DNA of 64,000 nucleotides from Lactococcus sp. dk101 (lineage in GTDB: Bacteria; Bacillota; Bacilli; Lactobacillales; Streptococcaceae). The stretch spans positions 1-64,000 of the forward strand of contig NZ_WITI01000002.1 of assembly GCF_009601055.1 (NCBI RefSeq). The letters are read 5' to 3'. A program made the translations under genes and the position numbers. Below, piece after piece: positions 16,220 through 28,039 of the stretch. The notes beneath the pieces were generated by a model. That model did no database searches and had not been told where the DNA came from. It saw only the letters and a program-made list of their open reading frames with translations. Position 1 is the stretch's first letter. Every line of letters starts with the position of its first letter.

Positions 16220-19200
16220 ATGAAAATCGTTAAATATCCAAAACATCAAAAGGGCAAAGAATATCTGAAACATTTGAAGCCTAAAGTGGTGTATATCACT
16301 GTGGGCACACTGTTGACGGCTTTGATCGCAACGGTGGCGACGGTCTCTATCCTCAATAGCATGAACACGAAAAAGGTAGATGCTGCGACAGCGACGCCTG
16401 CTTGGCAACAAGAGTTTGGCACGACAACGATACCTGGTGCTTCTGACCACAGTGTGGACTACGGTTACTGGGGAACGGTCAACACGACGCCTGGTACTGC
16501 CCCAACTTCGGTGCTGAATACATCAAGACCTGCCAATAATGCAGCAGTTACGACTACGACTTCATTACTTGGTGGGAACTATTATATCCATGGTGCTTTA
16601 GCGACTCTGCCCTCAACTTTTGGTTATCAAAACTCAATCGGGAATAATACAGGTGGTTCTGCAGGTTCTACCTCGACAGGAACTGGGGCAACGGGACTCA
16701 CAGCTCAGGGGCTGATTAACTCAAATAACACTGCACAAATCGTGGTAGCTTACTCAAGCTCAATCACAGGAAGTTTAACGGTTCAAAATAGTTCTGCGAC
16801 TAGTCTTGGCTACTATCCTGCGTCGGATGCAGGCTTTAAACTAGCCCTTTATGATATTTATAAAGCCAATCAGAGTGGTTTTAATTATGTAATCTATCTT
16901 GGGTCGTCCTTTACGGTTTCGGCTGGGGCTACTGATGAATACACCATCACATCACCATCAGCGACAGACATGAACCTTTATACTTTAAAGGGACGTGCGG
17001 CTTCGATGACTTTTACTTCAGACCCAACAGACCCAGTCGGACGTACGAGTACAGCTCAAGATACAACGGCTGCGACAATTAACTTTGCTCCAGTTATAGC
17101 GTTGGGTGTTCCGACAGTCTTTCGTAATATGACTTATTATGTAAATAATAATAACTATGTTTCTGGTATCTATGCCGAAGGCAACCCAGTAGCATACGAA
17201 GATGGTTCGTGGAATACGTCCTCTTACTTTTCATACTTTGGTGGTTCAACTGGTGCTATAAATATTTCTGGCGACACCAATATGTTCTTCCTCGCCTCAG
17301 GTAATAATACCTTTTCGATTTATGGTGGCAATGATGGACGAAACATCACGACCACACACACCATTGGTACCTCTAGTGATACGATAGTTACGGGTGGAGC
17401 AGGAGGAACAAACAGTACATCAACGATTTCGGGTTCGACTCACGTTACCATCTACAATCTTTCAAGCAGTGGGTCTTACAATATCGTCTCAGGTGGGAAC
17501 TATGATGGTGGAACGATTCAAGGAAACACCAACCTGCAAATTCTTGGCAATACAAACACCACAATCCAGATGGTTTTTGGTGGCGGGCTAGGACGCTATG
17601 ACTCTGATACACGTGGCTTTAGCCAAGGTTCTTTCAATTGGTCAGGTACAGCTGTCAATAGTGCACCTGTAACGGTCAACGGCTCGGTCAATACGGACAT
17701 CACAGGAAATAGTGCGAGTCCAAATACGGGCTTGACCTTACAAGAATTCGCTGGCGGTGCCTATAGCGGAAATGTGGCAACCAATGCGGCTGCGTCGGTT
17801 TTCAATAACTTTAACTATTATGGCGGTTTCTCAGGTGGCGAGTATATCGTAGGCGGTTCAGTCTTTGGGAATGTCGGAAGCAAGAGTGCGCTTGCCAGTG
17901 CTATCTTCAATAACATCAACCTTGACCCTGCTGGAAATACAACATCACCTACGAATGTAGGTGCGCCGTACTTTTGCGGTGGTAATGGTAGCTTTACGAC
18001 ATCGGCGGGTAATTCGTCAGGTGCTGTTTATGGCAACATCGTTAACTCGATCAACGCTGGATTTTACAAAACAGGAACCACAACTTATATGGGATCAGCC
18101 ATCTACGGTTTCCAAGGAGGAAATGGGAATGGCTCTTATGACCTGCCGAGCTGGACTTCAGGAAGTACAGGAACAGCAGATGACACCATTCAAAATACCT
18201 ATGTCAATAATAACCCCACTAAGTCCTCAGCAGTCTTTGGCAATATCTATAGTTGGGTTGAAGGTGGAAGCGTCGAGTCTTCAGGTCCTGGAAGCAATAG
18301 TGCACCTCACGGCGGAAGTCTGACGGGTTATGTCAAAGGAAATTCGACCTTAGAAATGGGACGTGTGTATGGCACAGCAGGACAGGCAAATGTCCCTGCT
18401 GCAACGCAGCCGACAGGTTCAGCAACCAAATCTGTCGGTGGCTACGGAATGGCTTTAGGCTCTAACTCATATGGAGGCAACATTGGGGGGAATGGTCGTG
18501 CAGGGACATCAGGTCTCATCGGCGAAACAGGCTACTATCTCAATAACCCAACAGGGTCAACGGGTACGGTCGGTGCAGTGCCAACAGGTGCTGACGATGT
18601 AAACTTGGAATATTGTGGAGGTGGTGGAAACTGGGGCAACGGTGGACACTCCAATACTTATTTCCAAGCGGGAAACACTACGACTGTTTCGAATAATGTC
18701 ATATCAGGTTACACCTACGGTGCAAACTATGTTGGTGAGCTTTGGGGCAATTCAGAAAACGTCAACAACTTGGGAGATCTTAATACTTTTGAAGGCTCTT
18801 CTTGGGAAGGTTCGAAAAACTTTGGGAATTCTAACGCCATCATGAATGGTGGTTCAGTAGGTTGGTTCGCCTCAGGTGGTGCTTGGGATACTTATGAAGT
18901 TACAGGGAATTCCTTGGTTCAAATCTATGGAGGTTCCTTCCCTAATGCTTATGTTGGTGGGACTTATGGTTTGGCTACGACAGACACTATCGACGGTGAC
19001 TCAAAAGTTTCCATCTATGGTGGCGACTTTGGGCTTGCCAAAGCACTTTGTGGGGCAGCATACAATAGCGCAGCTGTCAATGGTAACTCCCTATTGTCAC
19101 TCAATCTGTCAGGACCAAACGGCAATAGCTTCGTCGCACCGACAGGGATTGATATGTCAGGTGGTTCCATGACTGGTACAGGTTTACGAGTCGGTACCGC

Positions 19201-22200
19201 TGGTGCTGGCAACACGATTGGTTTGAAAATCATCTTGCCGTCAAGTCCATCTGCTGCACTTGCAACTGCCCTCGGCTCAGATACCTACTTCATCGATGGT
19301 TCGAATGGTTCAAACACACAAGCTTCAACACTCAATGCTTATGTTACTGCTTATGGTACTGGTTCGACAGGTACGATTGGTACCATTGCCGCTGAAAACT
19401 ATACGGGGCTTAGTGGAACGAGTGTCAAGCACAACTCAAACATCACGATTGGGACAGGGATAACCATACAAGGGGCTATCAATGGTCTTGGTTATAGTGG
19501 AACGACAAGTTCAACCACGCCATCAGGCACCGCTGATAGTCTGACCAATAATTATTTTGCTTCAAGCCGAGGTGCAACCAATCTTAATAACTACAATGTC
19601 TTTAATGGAACAACGACTGGGGTCAACATCTATCTGGGTGACGATGGCACAACAACACCTATCAACGTCAATGGGACGATTGAAAACTTTTCAAGCTTAA
19701 ACATGGATACCAACTCAAACGTTGTTATTTCGGGTCAAGTCCTCAATGGTTCGGGTGCCACGGCAGCCAACCACTATCTCTATGACGGAAATACGAATGC
19801 AACGGACTATGGAAACTCTTATTCCAACTTTGGTACCCTCACGGAAAATTCTAACTCAAACTTGACCGTTAACAATACCTCAATGTCCATGTCCATAGGG
19901 AAATTACAAGTTTTAGGTGTGGATACACTAACCACAGCGTTCATCAATAATCCTGGGGTCATCAATCTGTCTTACTTGGATTTGACATAAGGGGTAGAAG
20001 CTTGGCTTCCAATAACCCAACCAGGATCTGTCAACAACCCTTATACCGGTTATTACTGGGGAGCAGCAACGACGGCTGCGCCTGTGCTTACCTTTACGGG
20101 TGGTGAATACAGCAGAACGGGCTATACATATACCAGCTGGCAGCCTTCGGACTGTGCGCCAAACCAGATTACACCTGCTACTTTGATGTCTTTGGGTACG
20201 AGCGGTAACTTCTATCTGTCTGACTTCTCAGAAAATCTGTCAGCAGGTGGTCAATCAACCAGTACGCTGAGTAACTACTATGCAGGTTATTTCACACCTG
20301 GTCAACGTGTCGAGTATCGCTCAACAACGGCTGACGGGACTTGGTCTTACAGCTTGTCAGGAAATAACACATCGAATATCACGGCAGCAACCTTTACAAC
20401 GGGACTTTCTCCAGGTACAGGTGCCAATGGTGCAGGTGGTTCAATGACTGCGTACACCAATACGAACTCAGCAACCGGAAATACGGACTTGTTGTTTGAG
20501 TATCCTGCCAGCGCCGCTGGAAACCTTCCAACGGTCAAGGTCATGTATTCTACCTCAAATCCAAACGTTATCTCGAGTGCGGTTGAAAGCTCCGTCACTG
20601 AAACAGCGGGCGTCTTTAGCTATACGCAACAACATGACTACGCCCCTGTGGCAAGCTATGCAAGCGCGGCTTATACAAGTTCGCAATCGGGTGCAGTCCA
20701 GACGCTGACAAGTAATCCTACGGGAGATTTGTACACGATGAATTCTGGTTCGACCATGCAGTTAAATGCCTCAGTCGATACACCAGGTTCAGCCAATCCA
20801 ATGACGGGTACTGTCACCCCAAATACGGGTTCTTGGCTGATGACGATTGCATCAACAGTAGCGCCAACCCTTTCGGCAAGCGACGCTATGATGGCACAAT
20901 CAAGCGTGGTTTCAGAACTCTTTAACAGCTCTGGTGTCCTCAATCAACAGGCACTCGAAAATCTGATGCTGGTCAGCGGTACTGGTCTGACGGGAAATTT
21001 GACCGTCAACACGGCAGCACTGACAACGACGCTTTACAACGTTGGTGCAGGCCCTTATCTGGCAGCCAACCAATCTTATCTTAAAGTTCCTGTCACATGG
21101 ACCAACGGTACCGCGACAAAGACCAATTATCTTTATATTCTTAACAGTAATGCGTCAATCTCAGGAAATGACGCCCTCGTATCTGCCAAATCATCAACCA
21201 TTTCTTATTCACAAGCCGCCGCTGTCCAGTATGACACTTCGGCGACAGATACAGCAGTTGATGATGCAGGCTTAGCGACAGTCGAAAATTACATGAACGT
21301 TGTTGCCCTCGAACTCAATACGTCGACAGGGAACATGTCTGTTATCAATAGCGGTATCAGCATGACAGGACAAAATTATGCAACTGATGTTGCAGCAAGT
21401 CAAGCAGGAACGGCAAGCAATGGTTACTTCCTTGATGTTACATCGACAGGAAGTCCAACGGTTGCTGCCGGTAGCAACACGGTTACAAACGTGTCCGAGA
21501 TTGCCGGTACAAGTGCGTCAAGCTCTAACATCACAGGGGTACTCAACGGTGCTGGCTCAACAAGTACGTCAGCAGTCGCTCTTCCTGCGACAAGTGCTTT
21601 CTGGCAGGCGGTTAATTATGCCGGTACCAAAGCAGCAGGAACCTTCCAATTTGGATCGACAACGGATGTGACGAAAGGGATTTACTTCTCATATACAGCG
21701 ACTGACGGAACGACTTTGACCACGCAACATACGACAACTAACCCTGTTACATTGACTGTGGAGGGGACGGCAGCACCAGTCCTCGCCTTTACTCAAAATC
21801 CAGGCTCTGTTTCATTTGGTTCGGGATCGGTTGCTAAGACAACGAATATTTCAGGCGCTTTCTCAAGTACCAATCCGACAACCTCAACCACTGTAAACGA
21901 CCAATCCGACAATCCTGCAACCTATATCGGTGTGCAAGATACCATGAACAATGGTGTCACACCGTGGGAATTGCAAGTCGCTGAAACGAAAGCATTGACC
22001 AATACGACTAACACGAGTATCACACTTGAGGGAGATTTGTTTGTCAATACCTTGGGAACAACGACAGGTACAAATGCGGATCTCTCGCAAGATACGTTGG
22101 TTGGTGCATTACAAGTGCCATTATCGCTCACGTCTGGTGCAGTAACGGTCTTCTACAATGCGTCACCAATCGCAAACAATTCAGGGACTGAATATGGCAA

Positions 22201-22345
22201 CTTCGGTACATTTGTTTCAGGCGCGGCAAATCCAACACCACAGATTAACTGGGCGACACCATTTACAGTCAAGATTCCTGCAGGTGCAGGAGTACCGGGG
22301 ACTTATAATGGTACGGTCACATGGACATTGACGGATACACCTTGA
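16220..22345 (+). pseudogene. Giant WxL-domain surface protein, interrupted by one in-frame stop
   Basis: Codons run in one frame from ATG 16220 to TGA 22345 (2,041 residues) except for TAA at 19988-19990. Both sides read as one protein: ...NLSYLDLT, stop, GVEAWLPITQPG. A single C-to-T change (CAA to TAA) would explain it. The chain opens with a signal/anchor (hydrophobic VVYITVGTLLTALIATVATV, then VDAATA). A huge Gly/Asn/Ser/Thr-rich beta-repeat region with recurring GGS/GGN turns follows. The last 190 residues are a WxL domain: PWELQVAE and, at the end, TWTLTDTP. WxL domains bind peptidoglycan non-covalently. As read, the 1,256-residue product would be secreted without its wall anchor. Confidence 0.85.
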
Positions 22346-22385
22346 TGAAAATGATTTTGTATAAAATAAATCAGAAAGGATAATG

Positions 22386-23201
22386 ATGAGCATTTCAAAA
22401 AGAAAAGTTGTTACGGTCTCGGCAAGTTTGCTCTTGCTTTGGGCTTTGGGCACGCCCCATTTGGCTCATGCTTCGACATCAGCAGTCGTCGCAACAACGC
22501 CTCAAACATTAACGCTGACAGGTTCCTATTTGACCATTGATGGCGCGACGAATTGGAATTTTCCAACCCGTCAAATTCAACCCAATGCCATGAACATTTT
22601 GGCGAGTGCAAGTTTGGATACGTGGACAGCAGGCACGGTCGGAACGTCCTTATCTACGCCAGATGCCATTGACGCCAATTCTGGAATCACATCTACGGAT
22701 TTTCCGGCTGCACAAGGCTATTTCGCAACAACGCCTCCCGAGATGGACGGGGTTCAGGTTTCTGACTATCGCGGAACAGACGCAGGTTGGTCACTTTATG
22801 CAACTTCGACCGATTTGATTTCAAATAAAGGCTATCACATGACGGGTTCAAGCATTATTATTACGGCAGGGCAACCGACCAATGCGGCACTTGATGGTGG
22901 GACAAACTATATTGAGGCCAAAGAGGGCGCGTCCGTTGGTAGCAATCTAAAACCTTTGCTGACTGGGATGAATCCCTATGCGGGTACAAGTGGGACAGGT
23001 GCGCCTACGGCGAATTCAACAGTTGGCCCTGCGGTCTTGATTGCGACGACGGGAACTGCTCAAGCACTTCCCCAACTCAATGCGACGGGAACGACTCAAA
23101 TCCCATTTAATGCGGTGACCTTGAACATGCCAACAGGTGCGGGAATGGCAGCTGATACTTACAATGCCAACATCACATGGAGTTTGACTATGACTCCTTG
23201 A
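22386..23201 (+). CDS. Small WxL-domain surface protein 1
   Basis: A 271-residue secreted protein: signal peptide ending near LAHA-S, the conserved LTIDGATNW strand, the first WxL motif GWSLYA after DGVQVSDYRG, and the C-terminal TWSLTMTP. It consists of little more than the WxL domain, so it is probably a wall-bound subunit of a surface complex with the anchor protein at 28.8 kb. ATG 22386 is spaced better from AGAAAGGA than the in-frame ATG directly before it (22383). It lies 40 nt after the giant gene. Confidence 0.88.
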   Translation: MSISKRKVVTVSASLLLLWALGTPHLAHASTSAVVATTPQTLTLTGSYLTIDGATNWNFPTRQIQPNAMNILASASLDTWTAGTVGTSLSTPDAIDANSGITSTDFPAAQGYFATTPPEMDGVQVSDYRGTDAGWSLYATSTDLISNKGYHMTGSSIIITAGQPTNAALDGGTNYIEAKEGASVGSNLKPLLTGMNPYAGTSGTGAPTANSTVGPAVLIATTGTAQALPQLNATGTTQIPFNAVTLNMPTGAGMAADTYNANITWSLTMTP

Positions 23202-23286
23202 AGTTGGACATGAATTTGATAAAACCTCATGCTGTCATTACGACAGGATGCAAAAAGAAATTATCAGAGAAGAAAGGAGAAAAATC

Positions 23287-24144
23287 GTGAGACGTTTCAA
23301 AAAAGTGACGGTTCATGCCAGTGCTTTATTGACAGTCATGCTCTTGTCAAGCCCGCTCATCGCACATGCGACGACTAAATATAATGGAATAACGACCAAT
23401 GTTGTCACTGGGAGCGCACTGAATGTCACAACATCCACCAATGCCTCAATCACTTTATCATCGGGTTATCTGACCATCGATGGTGCGACAGCATTTAACT
23501 TTTTGGCTCCGACGGGTAAAAATGCACAGATTACACCAAATGCCATGACCTTAACGACAGTCGTTGCAGGTAATAATCAAGATAAGTTTGTTACAGCAAC
23601 TTTGGGAACGCCAGGAACAGCCAATGATGAAACCAGTGCAAATGCCGCCTATGGTACGATGGCACAAGCCAACATTGCAGCACCAGGAAGTCAATTTGCG
23701 CCGTCTGTCGCCGAGGACGGTGTCCAGATAACGGACGTGCGTGGGACATCTACGGGCTGGTCACTTTATGCCTATCCTACAGATCTGGTCTCGACGAAAG
23801 ACTATGACCTCTACGGCGCGACAATCACCTGGACGGGAGATTTGGGGGTAGAAAATGACCAGTTGGATTTAAACGGAACACCATCTTACTATTTTTTACC
23901 AGCAAGCGAACCAGCCAATGTCACGCTTAATGTCGGCAATGGCAATAACAACACTACAACGCTCAATAACGCTGTTCAGGTCGCGACATCTGGAGCAACT
24001 GCCCAACCTGCCCCCTATCTCAATGCCACAGGAACCAATCAAATCCTCTACAATAATGTCGCACTCAATATCCCGAGTGGAAGTGTCGGCATGGCGGATA
24101 CCTACACTGGCACCATCACATACGACCTGACGGTCGCTCCATAA
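23287..24144 (+). CDS. Small WxL-domain surface protein 2 (second W replaced by Y)
   Basis: A 285-residue secreted protein from GTG 23287, with AAAGGAG 7 nt upstream; an earlier ATG in frame (23248) would spoil the signal peptide. The mature part has LTIDGATAF, DGVQITDVRG, GWSLYAYPTDL and ends TYDLTVAP. Most copies end in T/V-W-x-L-T; here the second Trp is Tyr. It is more divergent in its middle than copies 4 and 5. Confidence 0.87.
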   Translation: MRRFKKVTVHASALLTVMLLSSPLIAHATTKYNGITTNVVTGSALNVTTSTNASITLSSGYLTIDGATAFNFLAPTGKNAQITPNAMTLTTVVAGNNQDKFVTATLGTPGTANDETSANAAYGTMAQANIAAPGSQFAPSVAEDGVQITDVRGTSTGWSLYAYPTDLVSTKDYDLYGATITWTGDLGVENDQLDLNGTPSYYFLPASEPANVTLNVGNGNNNTTTLNNAVQVATSGATAQPAPYLNATGTNQILYNNVALNIPSGSVGMADTYTGTITYDLTVAP

Positions 24145-24157
24145 AAATAAAAAAGAA

Positions 24158-24230
24158 GATGACTACAATTTTCGCCATCTGGAAGAGAAGAAAATTCCTC
24201 CTTTGCCAGATGGCGAAAAAAGAGGTCATC
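24158..24230 (+). repeat. Long inverted repeat between WxL genes 2 and 3
   Basis: TTTTCGCCATCTGG (24169-24182) pairs perfectly with CCAGATGGCGAAAA (24206-24219), with outer arms GATGAC/GTCATC. There is no T tract, so it may stabilise or process the polycistronic mRNA rather than end it. Confidence 0.7.
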
Positions 24231-24280
24231 AAGATTTAAAATTTTAACTTTTAACTCTAATGATTTGTTGATAGGAGTCC

Positions 24281-24330
24281 GCCTTTTTATCAGTCGCTTC
24301 AGCGACTAGAGAAAACGGACAAATGTTTTC
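24281..24330 (+). repeat. Dispersed intergenic repeat, copy 1
   Basis: The stretch GCCTTTTTATCAGTCGCTTC followed by AGCGACTA and AAAACGGACAAATGTTTT reappears at 57789-57890, and a part at 36221-36240 in reverse. AGTCGCT/AGCGACT forms a small palindrome inside. It lies in the 299-nt gap between WxL genes 2 and 3; the rest of that gap holds the inverted repeat at 24158 and a near-copy of the TGTCAG palindrome at 24363. Confidence 0.75.
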
Positions 24331-24443
24331 CGCCAACGCTGACAAGGGTGCTATAAAACAGCTGTCAGCGCTGACGAAGACTAATAACAGGCTTATCAAC
24401 AGAACAATAGAGTCAAAAAATAAAAAAAAGAAGGAAAAATACG

Positions 24444-25355
24444 ATGAAAACTTCAAGAAAAGTCTTTTCAATCTCTGCTACTATGCTCGCCCTTGTAACA
24501 CTCAGCACACCAGTTGTTTCTTATGCTGCAACGGCTTCTAGTCCAACAGGGAACACAACCAACGTCACACAACAAGTGACAGATACGGCAACCTTAACGC
24601 CTGGTTATCTGACCATTGATGGTGGAACAAACTTTGACTTTGGGACTAAAGCAATCGTACCTGGTCTAATGACAATGAATTTTGACCAAGGTGGCAATGG
24701 TGTGGATACTTGGACTACAGGTACTGCAGGAGTTGCAGCAACAACCACCGACCAAATGACCGGGAACGGTAGTGCGACAGCAGCCAATATCAATGCGCAA
24801 ATCACAGCTTCTGGTACCAATGGTAATAATGGTGCAAGTGGTGTCGCAGAAGATGCATTGTTTACAAGTTCTAGTACCGCTTCCCCTGTAGATGGTGTTC
24901 AAATCACTGATGCACGTGGTTCAAATGCTGGTTGGACGCTTTACGCTTATCCATCTGATTTGATGAATGCGTCAGGTCAGTACTTGCTTGGTTCAACAAT
25001 CACAATTAAAACTAATCAAGTTGTAAATACCAATACTAGTTTGGACCCTGCTGGTCTGAACTACCCTAATAATTCGACTACAACGACTAATGGTGCAAAC
25101 TACCTTAACTACACTATGCCAACTCTGACTTCTAGTGTTACTTTACAAACAGGTACTGGAACGGGTACAGCAAATACACCGAACGGCACTTCTGCAGTGA
25201 AAATCGCAACAGCAGCAGCTGGGACTACAACTCTGAGCGGTACAGGAACGAACGACATTACTTATTCTTCAGCTAAGCTCAACATTCCTGCAGGTATGGC
25301 ACTTGCTGGTACCTTCAACGGTACTATCACCTATGATTTGACGACTGCACCTTAA
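24444..25355 (+). CDS. Small WxL-domain surface protein 3 (second W replaced by Y)
   Basis: A 303-residue secreted protein. The signal peptide MKTSRKVFSISATMLALVTL is nearly the same as in copies 4-6. The mature part has GYLTIDGGTNF, DGVQITDARG, GWTLYAYPSDL and the end TYDLTTAP, so like copy 2 it has Tyr in the second motif. It is the longest of the small copies owing to a Gly/Asn insert near residue 100. RBS GAAGGAAAA. Copies 3-6 form a tandem family. Confidence 0.88.
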   Translation: MKTSRKVFSISATMLALVTLSTPVVSYAATASSPTGNTTNVTQQVTDTATLTPGYLTIDGGTNFDFGTKAIVPGLMTMNFDQGGNGVDTWTTGTAGVAATTTDQMTGNGSATAANINAQITASGTNGNNGASGVAEDALFTSSSTASPVDGVQITDARGSNAGWTLYAYPSDLMNASGQYLLGSTITIKTNQVVNTNTSLDPAGLNYPNNSTTTTNGANYLNYTMPTLTSSVTLQTGTGTGTANTPNGTSAVKIATAAAGTTTLSGTGTNDITYSSAKLNIPAGMALAGTFNGTITYDLTTAP

Positions 25356-25475
25356 TCAGCAGGACTGCAGGAGTAGGAGCAGTTTGCTCCATCTCTATCA
25401 ATTACGCTCTTTCTCCTTTCTTTACCGATAGGCAAAGAAAGTATATGCTTCAAAAATAAAATAAAGGAGAATATC

Positions 25476-26255
25476 ATGAAAACTTCAACAAAAGTCTTTT
25501 CAGCTTCGACAACTTTACTCACACTTGTTGCCATGGGAATGCCTCTTGTAGCTTTTGCGGCAGCGACACCAAGTCCTACTGGTAACACAACAAATGTCAC
25601 AATGCAAACGACTGATACAGCACAGTTTACACCTGGCTACTTGACCATTGATGGTGCCACAAACTACATCTTCCCAGCAACACAAATTTCATCAACTGGT
25701 GAAACTGTTTCAACAATTCCAGCTAGTGACACATGGACACCAGGTACTGTTGGTACAACACTCTCAACACCTGATGCCATCGATGTCAATCCATCGATTA
25801 CATCAACGGGATTTGTAGCTGCTCAAGTGCCATTTGCTCCTGTTACCCAAGATGGTGTGCAAGTCACAGATGCCCGCGGTTCAAACGCTGGCTGGTCACT
25901 CTATGCTTATCCATCAGACCTTGTCGCATCGACGAATGGCCTGAGCTTGCATGGCTCAACCATCACTTTGACAGGCACAACAGCCATCAATAAAACCACT
26001 GGCGTAACGCTCCCAACTGAGACTGCTTCGACAGTGCTCCAAACGGGTATGGACAATAACAACAAGACAACACTCAATGCGGCTCAACAAGTTGCAACAG
26101 CAAGTGCTACAACTGCTAACCTGAATGCAACAGGAACGAGTGAATTGCCATTCTCAAGTGTAACACTGACTGTTCCAGGTATCGCTGGCGGTGCCAATAC
26201 ACAAGCAACAACTTATTCAGGTGTCATCACTTGGGATTTGACTACTGCACCATAA
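25476..26255 (+). CDS. Small WxL-domain surface protein 4
   Basis: A 259-residue secreted protein: signal peptide MKTSTKVFSASTTLLTLVAM, LTIDGATNYIFP, DGVQVTDARG, GWSLYAYPSDL and the end TWDLTTAP. AAAGGAGAATATC precedes ATG 25476. It is the closest relative of copy 5 just downstream: signal peptide, leader DNA and the block DTWTPGTVGTTLSTPDAIDV are almost the same. Confidence 0.9.
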   Translation: MKTSTKVFSASTTLLTLVAMGMPLVAFAAATPSPTGNTTNVTMQTTDTAQFTPGYLTIDGATNYIFPATQISSTGETVSTIPASDTWTPGTVGTTLSTPDAIDVNPSITSTGFVAAQVPFAPVTQDGVQVTDARGSNAGWSLYAYPSDLVASTNGLSLHGSTITLTGTTAINKTTGVTLPTETASTVLQTGMDNNNKTTLNAAQQVATASATTANLNATGTSELPFSSVTLTVPGIAGGANTQATTYSGVITWDLTTAP

Positions 26256-26305
26256 GGAGCAGAAAAAAATAATAAAGTATCAAAAATAAAATAAAGGAGA
26301 ATATC

Positions 26306-27100
26306 GTGAAAACTTCAACAAAAGTCTATTCAGCATCGACCGCTTTACTCACACTTGTTGCCATGGGAATGCCACTTGTAGCTTCAGCTGCAACGTCAAG
26401 TCCTACTGGTACTCCAGTTGTAACAACACCCACACCAGTCAATGGTAATGTCACCATGAATACGACAGATACGGCTACCTTTACGGCTGGCTTCCTGACG
26501 ATTGATGGTGCGACAAACTACATCTTCCCATCAACAGCCATTAAAACAGGCGGTGAAACTGTTTCAACAGATCCAAAAAGTGACACATGGACTGCAGGGA
26601 CTGTTGGTACAACACTATCAACACCTGATGCCATCGATGTCAATCCAACGATTACATCAACAGACTTTGCAGCACCTGTAGCACCTTATTTTGTAGCCCC
26701 TACAGGTTCTCAAAATGATGGTGTGCAAGTCACAGATAACCGCGGCAATAACGCTGGTTGGTCACTCTATGCTTATCCATCAGACCTTTATGATGGCACA
26801 TCTTCTTTGAAAGGCTCAACCATCACTTTGACTGGCGCAGCAGCCGTCAATACTACCGCTGGCGAGACGCTTCCAACTGTGAACACGGTGACGCTTAACA
26901 CTGGTCAAGGCAATAACAACGCGACAACACTCAATGCGGCTCAAGAAGTTGCCACTGCAAGCAATACATCTGCTAGCATGAATGCAACAGGGACGAATGT
27001 ATTGCCATTCTCGAGTGTAACACTGAAAGATCCAAACTACGGTACAGCAGCAACAACTTACTCAGGTATCATCACTTGGGACTTGACGACTGCGCCATAA
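26306..27100 (+). CDS. Small WxL-domain surface protein 5
   Basis: A 264-residue secreted protein from GTG 26306, with the same leader (AAAATAAAGGAGAATATC) and signal peptide as copy 4. It has LTIDGATNYIFP, DGVQVTDNRG, GWSLYAYPSDL and TWDLTTAP. An extra Pro/Thr stretch follows the signal peptide. Copies 4 and 5 look like the most recent duplication in the array, with divergence concentrated between the conserved motifs. Confidence 0.9.
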   Translation: MKTSTKVYSASTALLTLVAMGMPLVASAATSSPTGTPVVTTPTPVNGNVTMNTTDTATFTAGFLTIDGATNYIFPSTAIKTGGETVSTDPKSDTWTAGTVGTTLSTPDAIDVNPTITSTDFAAPVAPYFVAPTGSQNDGVQVTDNRGNNAGWSLYAYPSDLYDGTSSLKGSTITLTGAAAVNTTAGETLPTVNTVTLNTGQGNNNATTLNAAQEVATASNTSASMNATGTNVLPFSSVTLKDPNYGTAATTYSGIITWDLTTAP

Positions 27101-27210
27101 AGGACTGTGTAACAAATGTCTCTTTCTCCTTTGCTCATCATCTAGATAGACAAAGCTAAAATAAAGTAACAAAATAAAGTAACAAAAAATAAAATAAAGG
27201 AGAAAAAATC

Positions 27211-28002
27211 ATGAAAACTTCAACAAAAATCTTTTCAGCTTCAACCACATTGCTAACTGTCATTACACTTGCTTCACCTATGGTTGCACTTGCTGCAACA
27301 CCAAGTGCTGTTGGTACTACAACCAACGATACTTTGACGACAACGACACAGGCAACTTTTGGCGCTGGTTATTTGACGATTGATGGGGCAACCAACTACA
27401 ACTTCACACCAAATGGTGCTGCTGCCATCAGTTCAACTGCTCTGAGTTTGCCAACAACGCCTTCAAAAGATAGCCTTACGCTTGGTACACTTGGTACGAC
27501 AGGTTCATTTAACGATAACGTCGATGTCAATGGTAGTTCTGTAACAGTTACAGCAATGACTTCACCATTAGCAGCACCAACAAAAGATGGAGTCCAAGTT
27601 ACAGATAACCGTGGTTCAAACGCTGGTTGGTCACTCTATGCTTATTCAACTAACCTTTACAATGGCGCATATGAGTTGAAAGGCTCAACCATTTCACTTG
27701 CTGCGGGTTCAGATACCAATCTTGCCCCTGTAAGCCCAGCTTCTGTAACTGGTGGAACATTGCTTACAGGTTCAACTACAGGTACAACATCTACAACTGA
27801 TAGCACACCTACAACTTATGTTCTAAATCCAGCCGTTCAAGTTGCGACTGCACCTGCAGGTTCATCAACAGCTGGTACTTTCAGCGGTACAGGAACTAAC
27901 GCTTTGGCATTTGGTTCTGTTACCTTGAACGTGCCTGCTGGTATCGCTCAAATCGGTACTTATACAGGCAACATTGTTTGGGATTTGACGACTGCGCCTT
28001 AA
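27211..28002 (+). CDS. Small WxL-domain surface protein 6
   Basis: A 263-residue secreted protein: signal peptide MKTSTKIFSASTTLLTVITL, LTIDGATNYNF, DGVQVTDNRG, GWSLYAYSTNL and the end VWDLTTAP. AAAGGAGAAAAAATC precedes ATG 27211. Short AAATAAAGTAAC direct repeats lie in front of it. The middle third differs from copies 4 and 5 while the ends are shared. Confidence 0.9.
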   Translation: MKTSTKIFSASTTLLTVITLASPMVALAATPSAVGTTTNDTLTTTTQATFGAGYLTIDGATNYNFTPNGAAAISSTALSLPTTPSKDSLTLGTLGTTGSFNDNVDVNGSSVTVTAMTSPLAAPTKDGVQVTDNRGSNAGWSLYAYSTNLYNGAYELKGSTISLAAGSDTNLAPVSPASVTGGTLLTGSTTGTTSTTDSTPTTYVLNPAVQVATAPAGSSTAGTFSGTGTNALAFGSVTLNVPAGIAQIGTYTGNIVWDLTTAP

Positions 28003-28039
28003 GTATTAAATAAAAAAATACGCATTATAGAAAGATAAG

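Noticed and set aside
19988-19990. Programmed readthrough or recoding at the giant WxL stop
   Set aside because: The stop is TAA followed by GGG with no downstream hairpin or recoding signal that I can see; a simple nonsense change is the simpler account.
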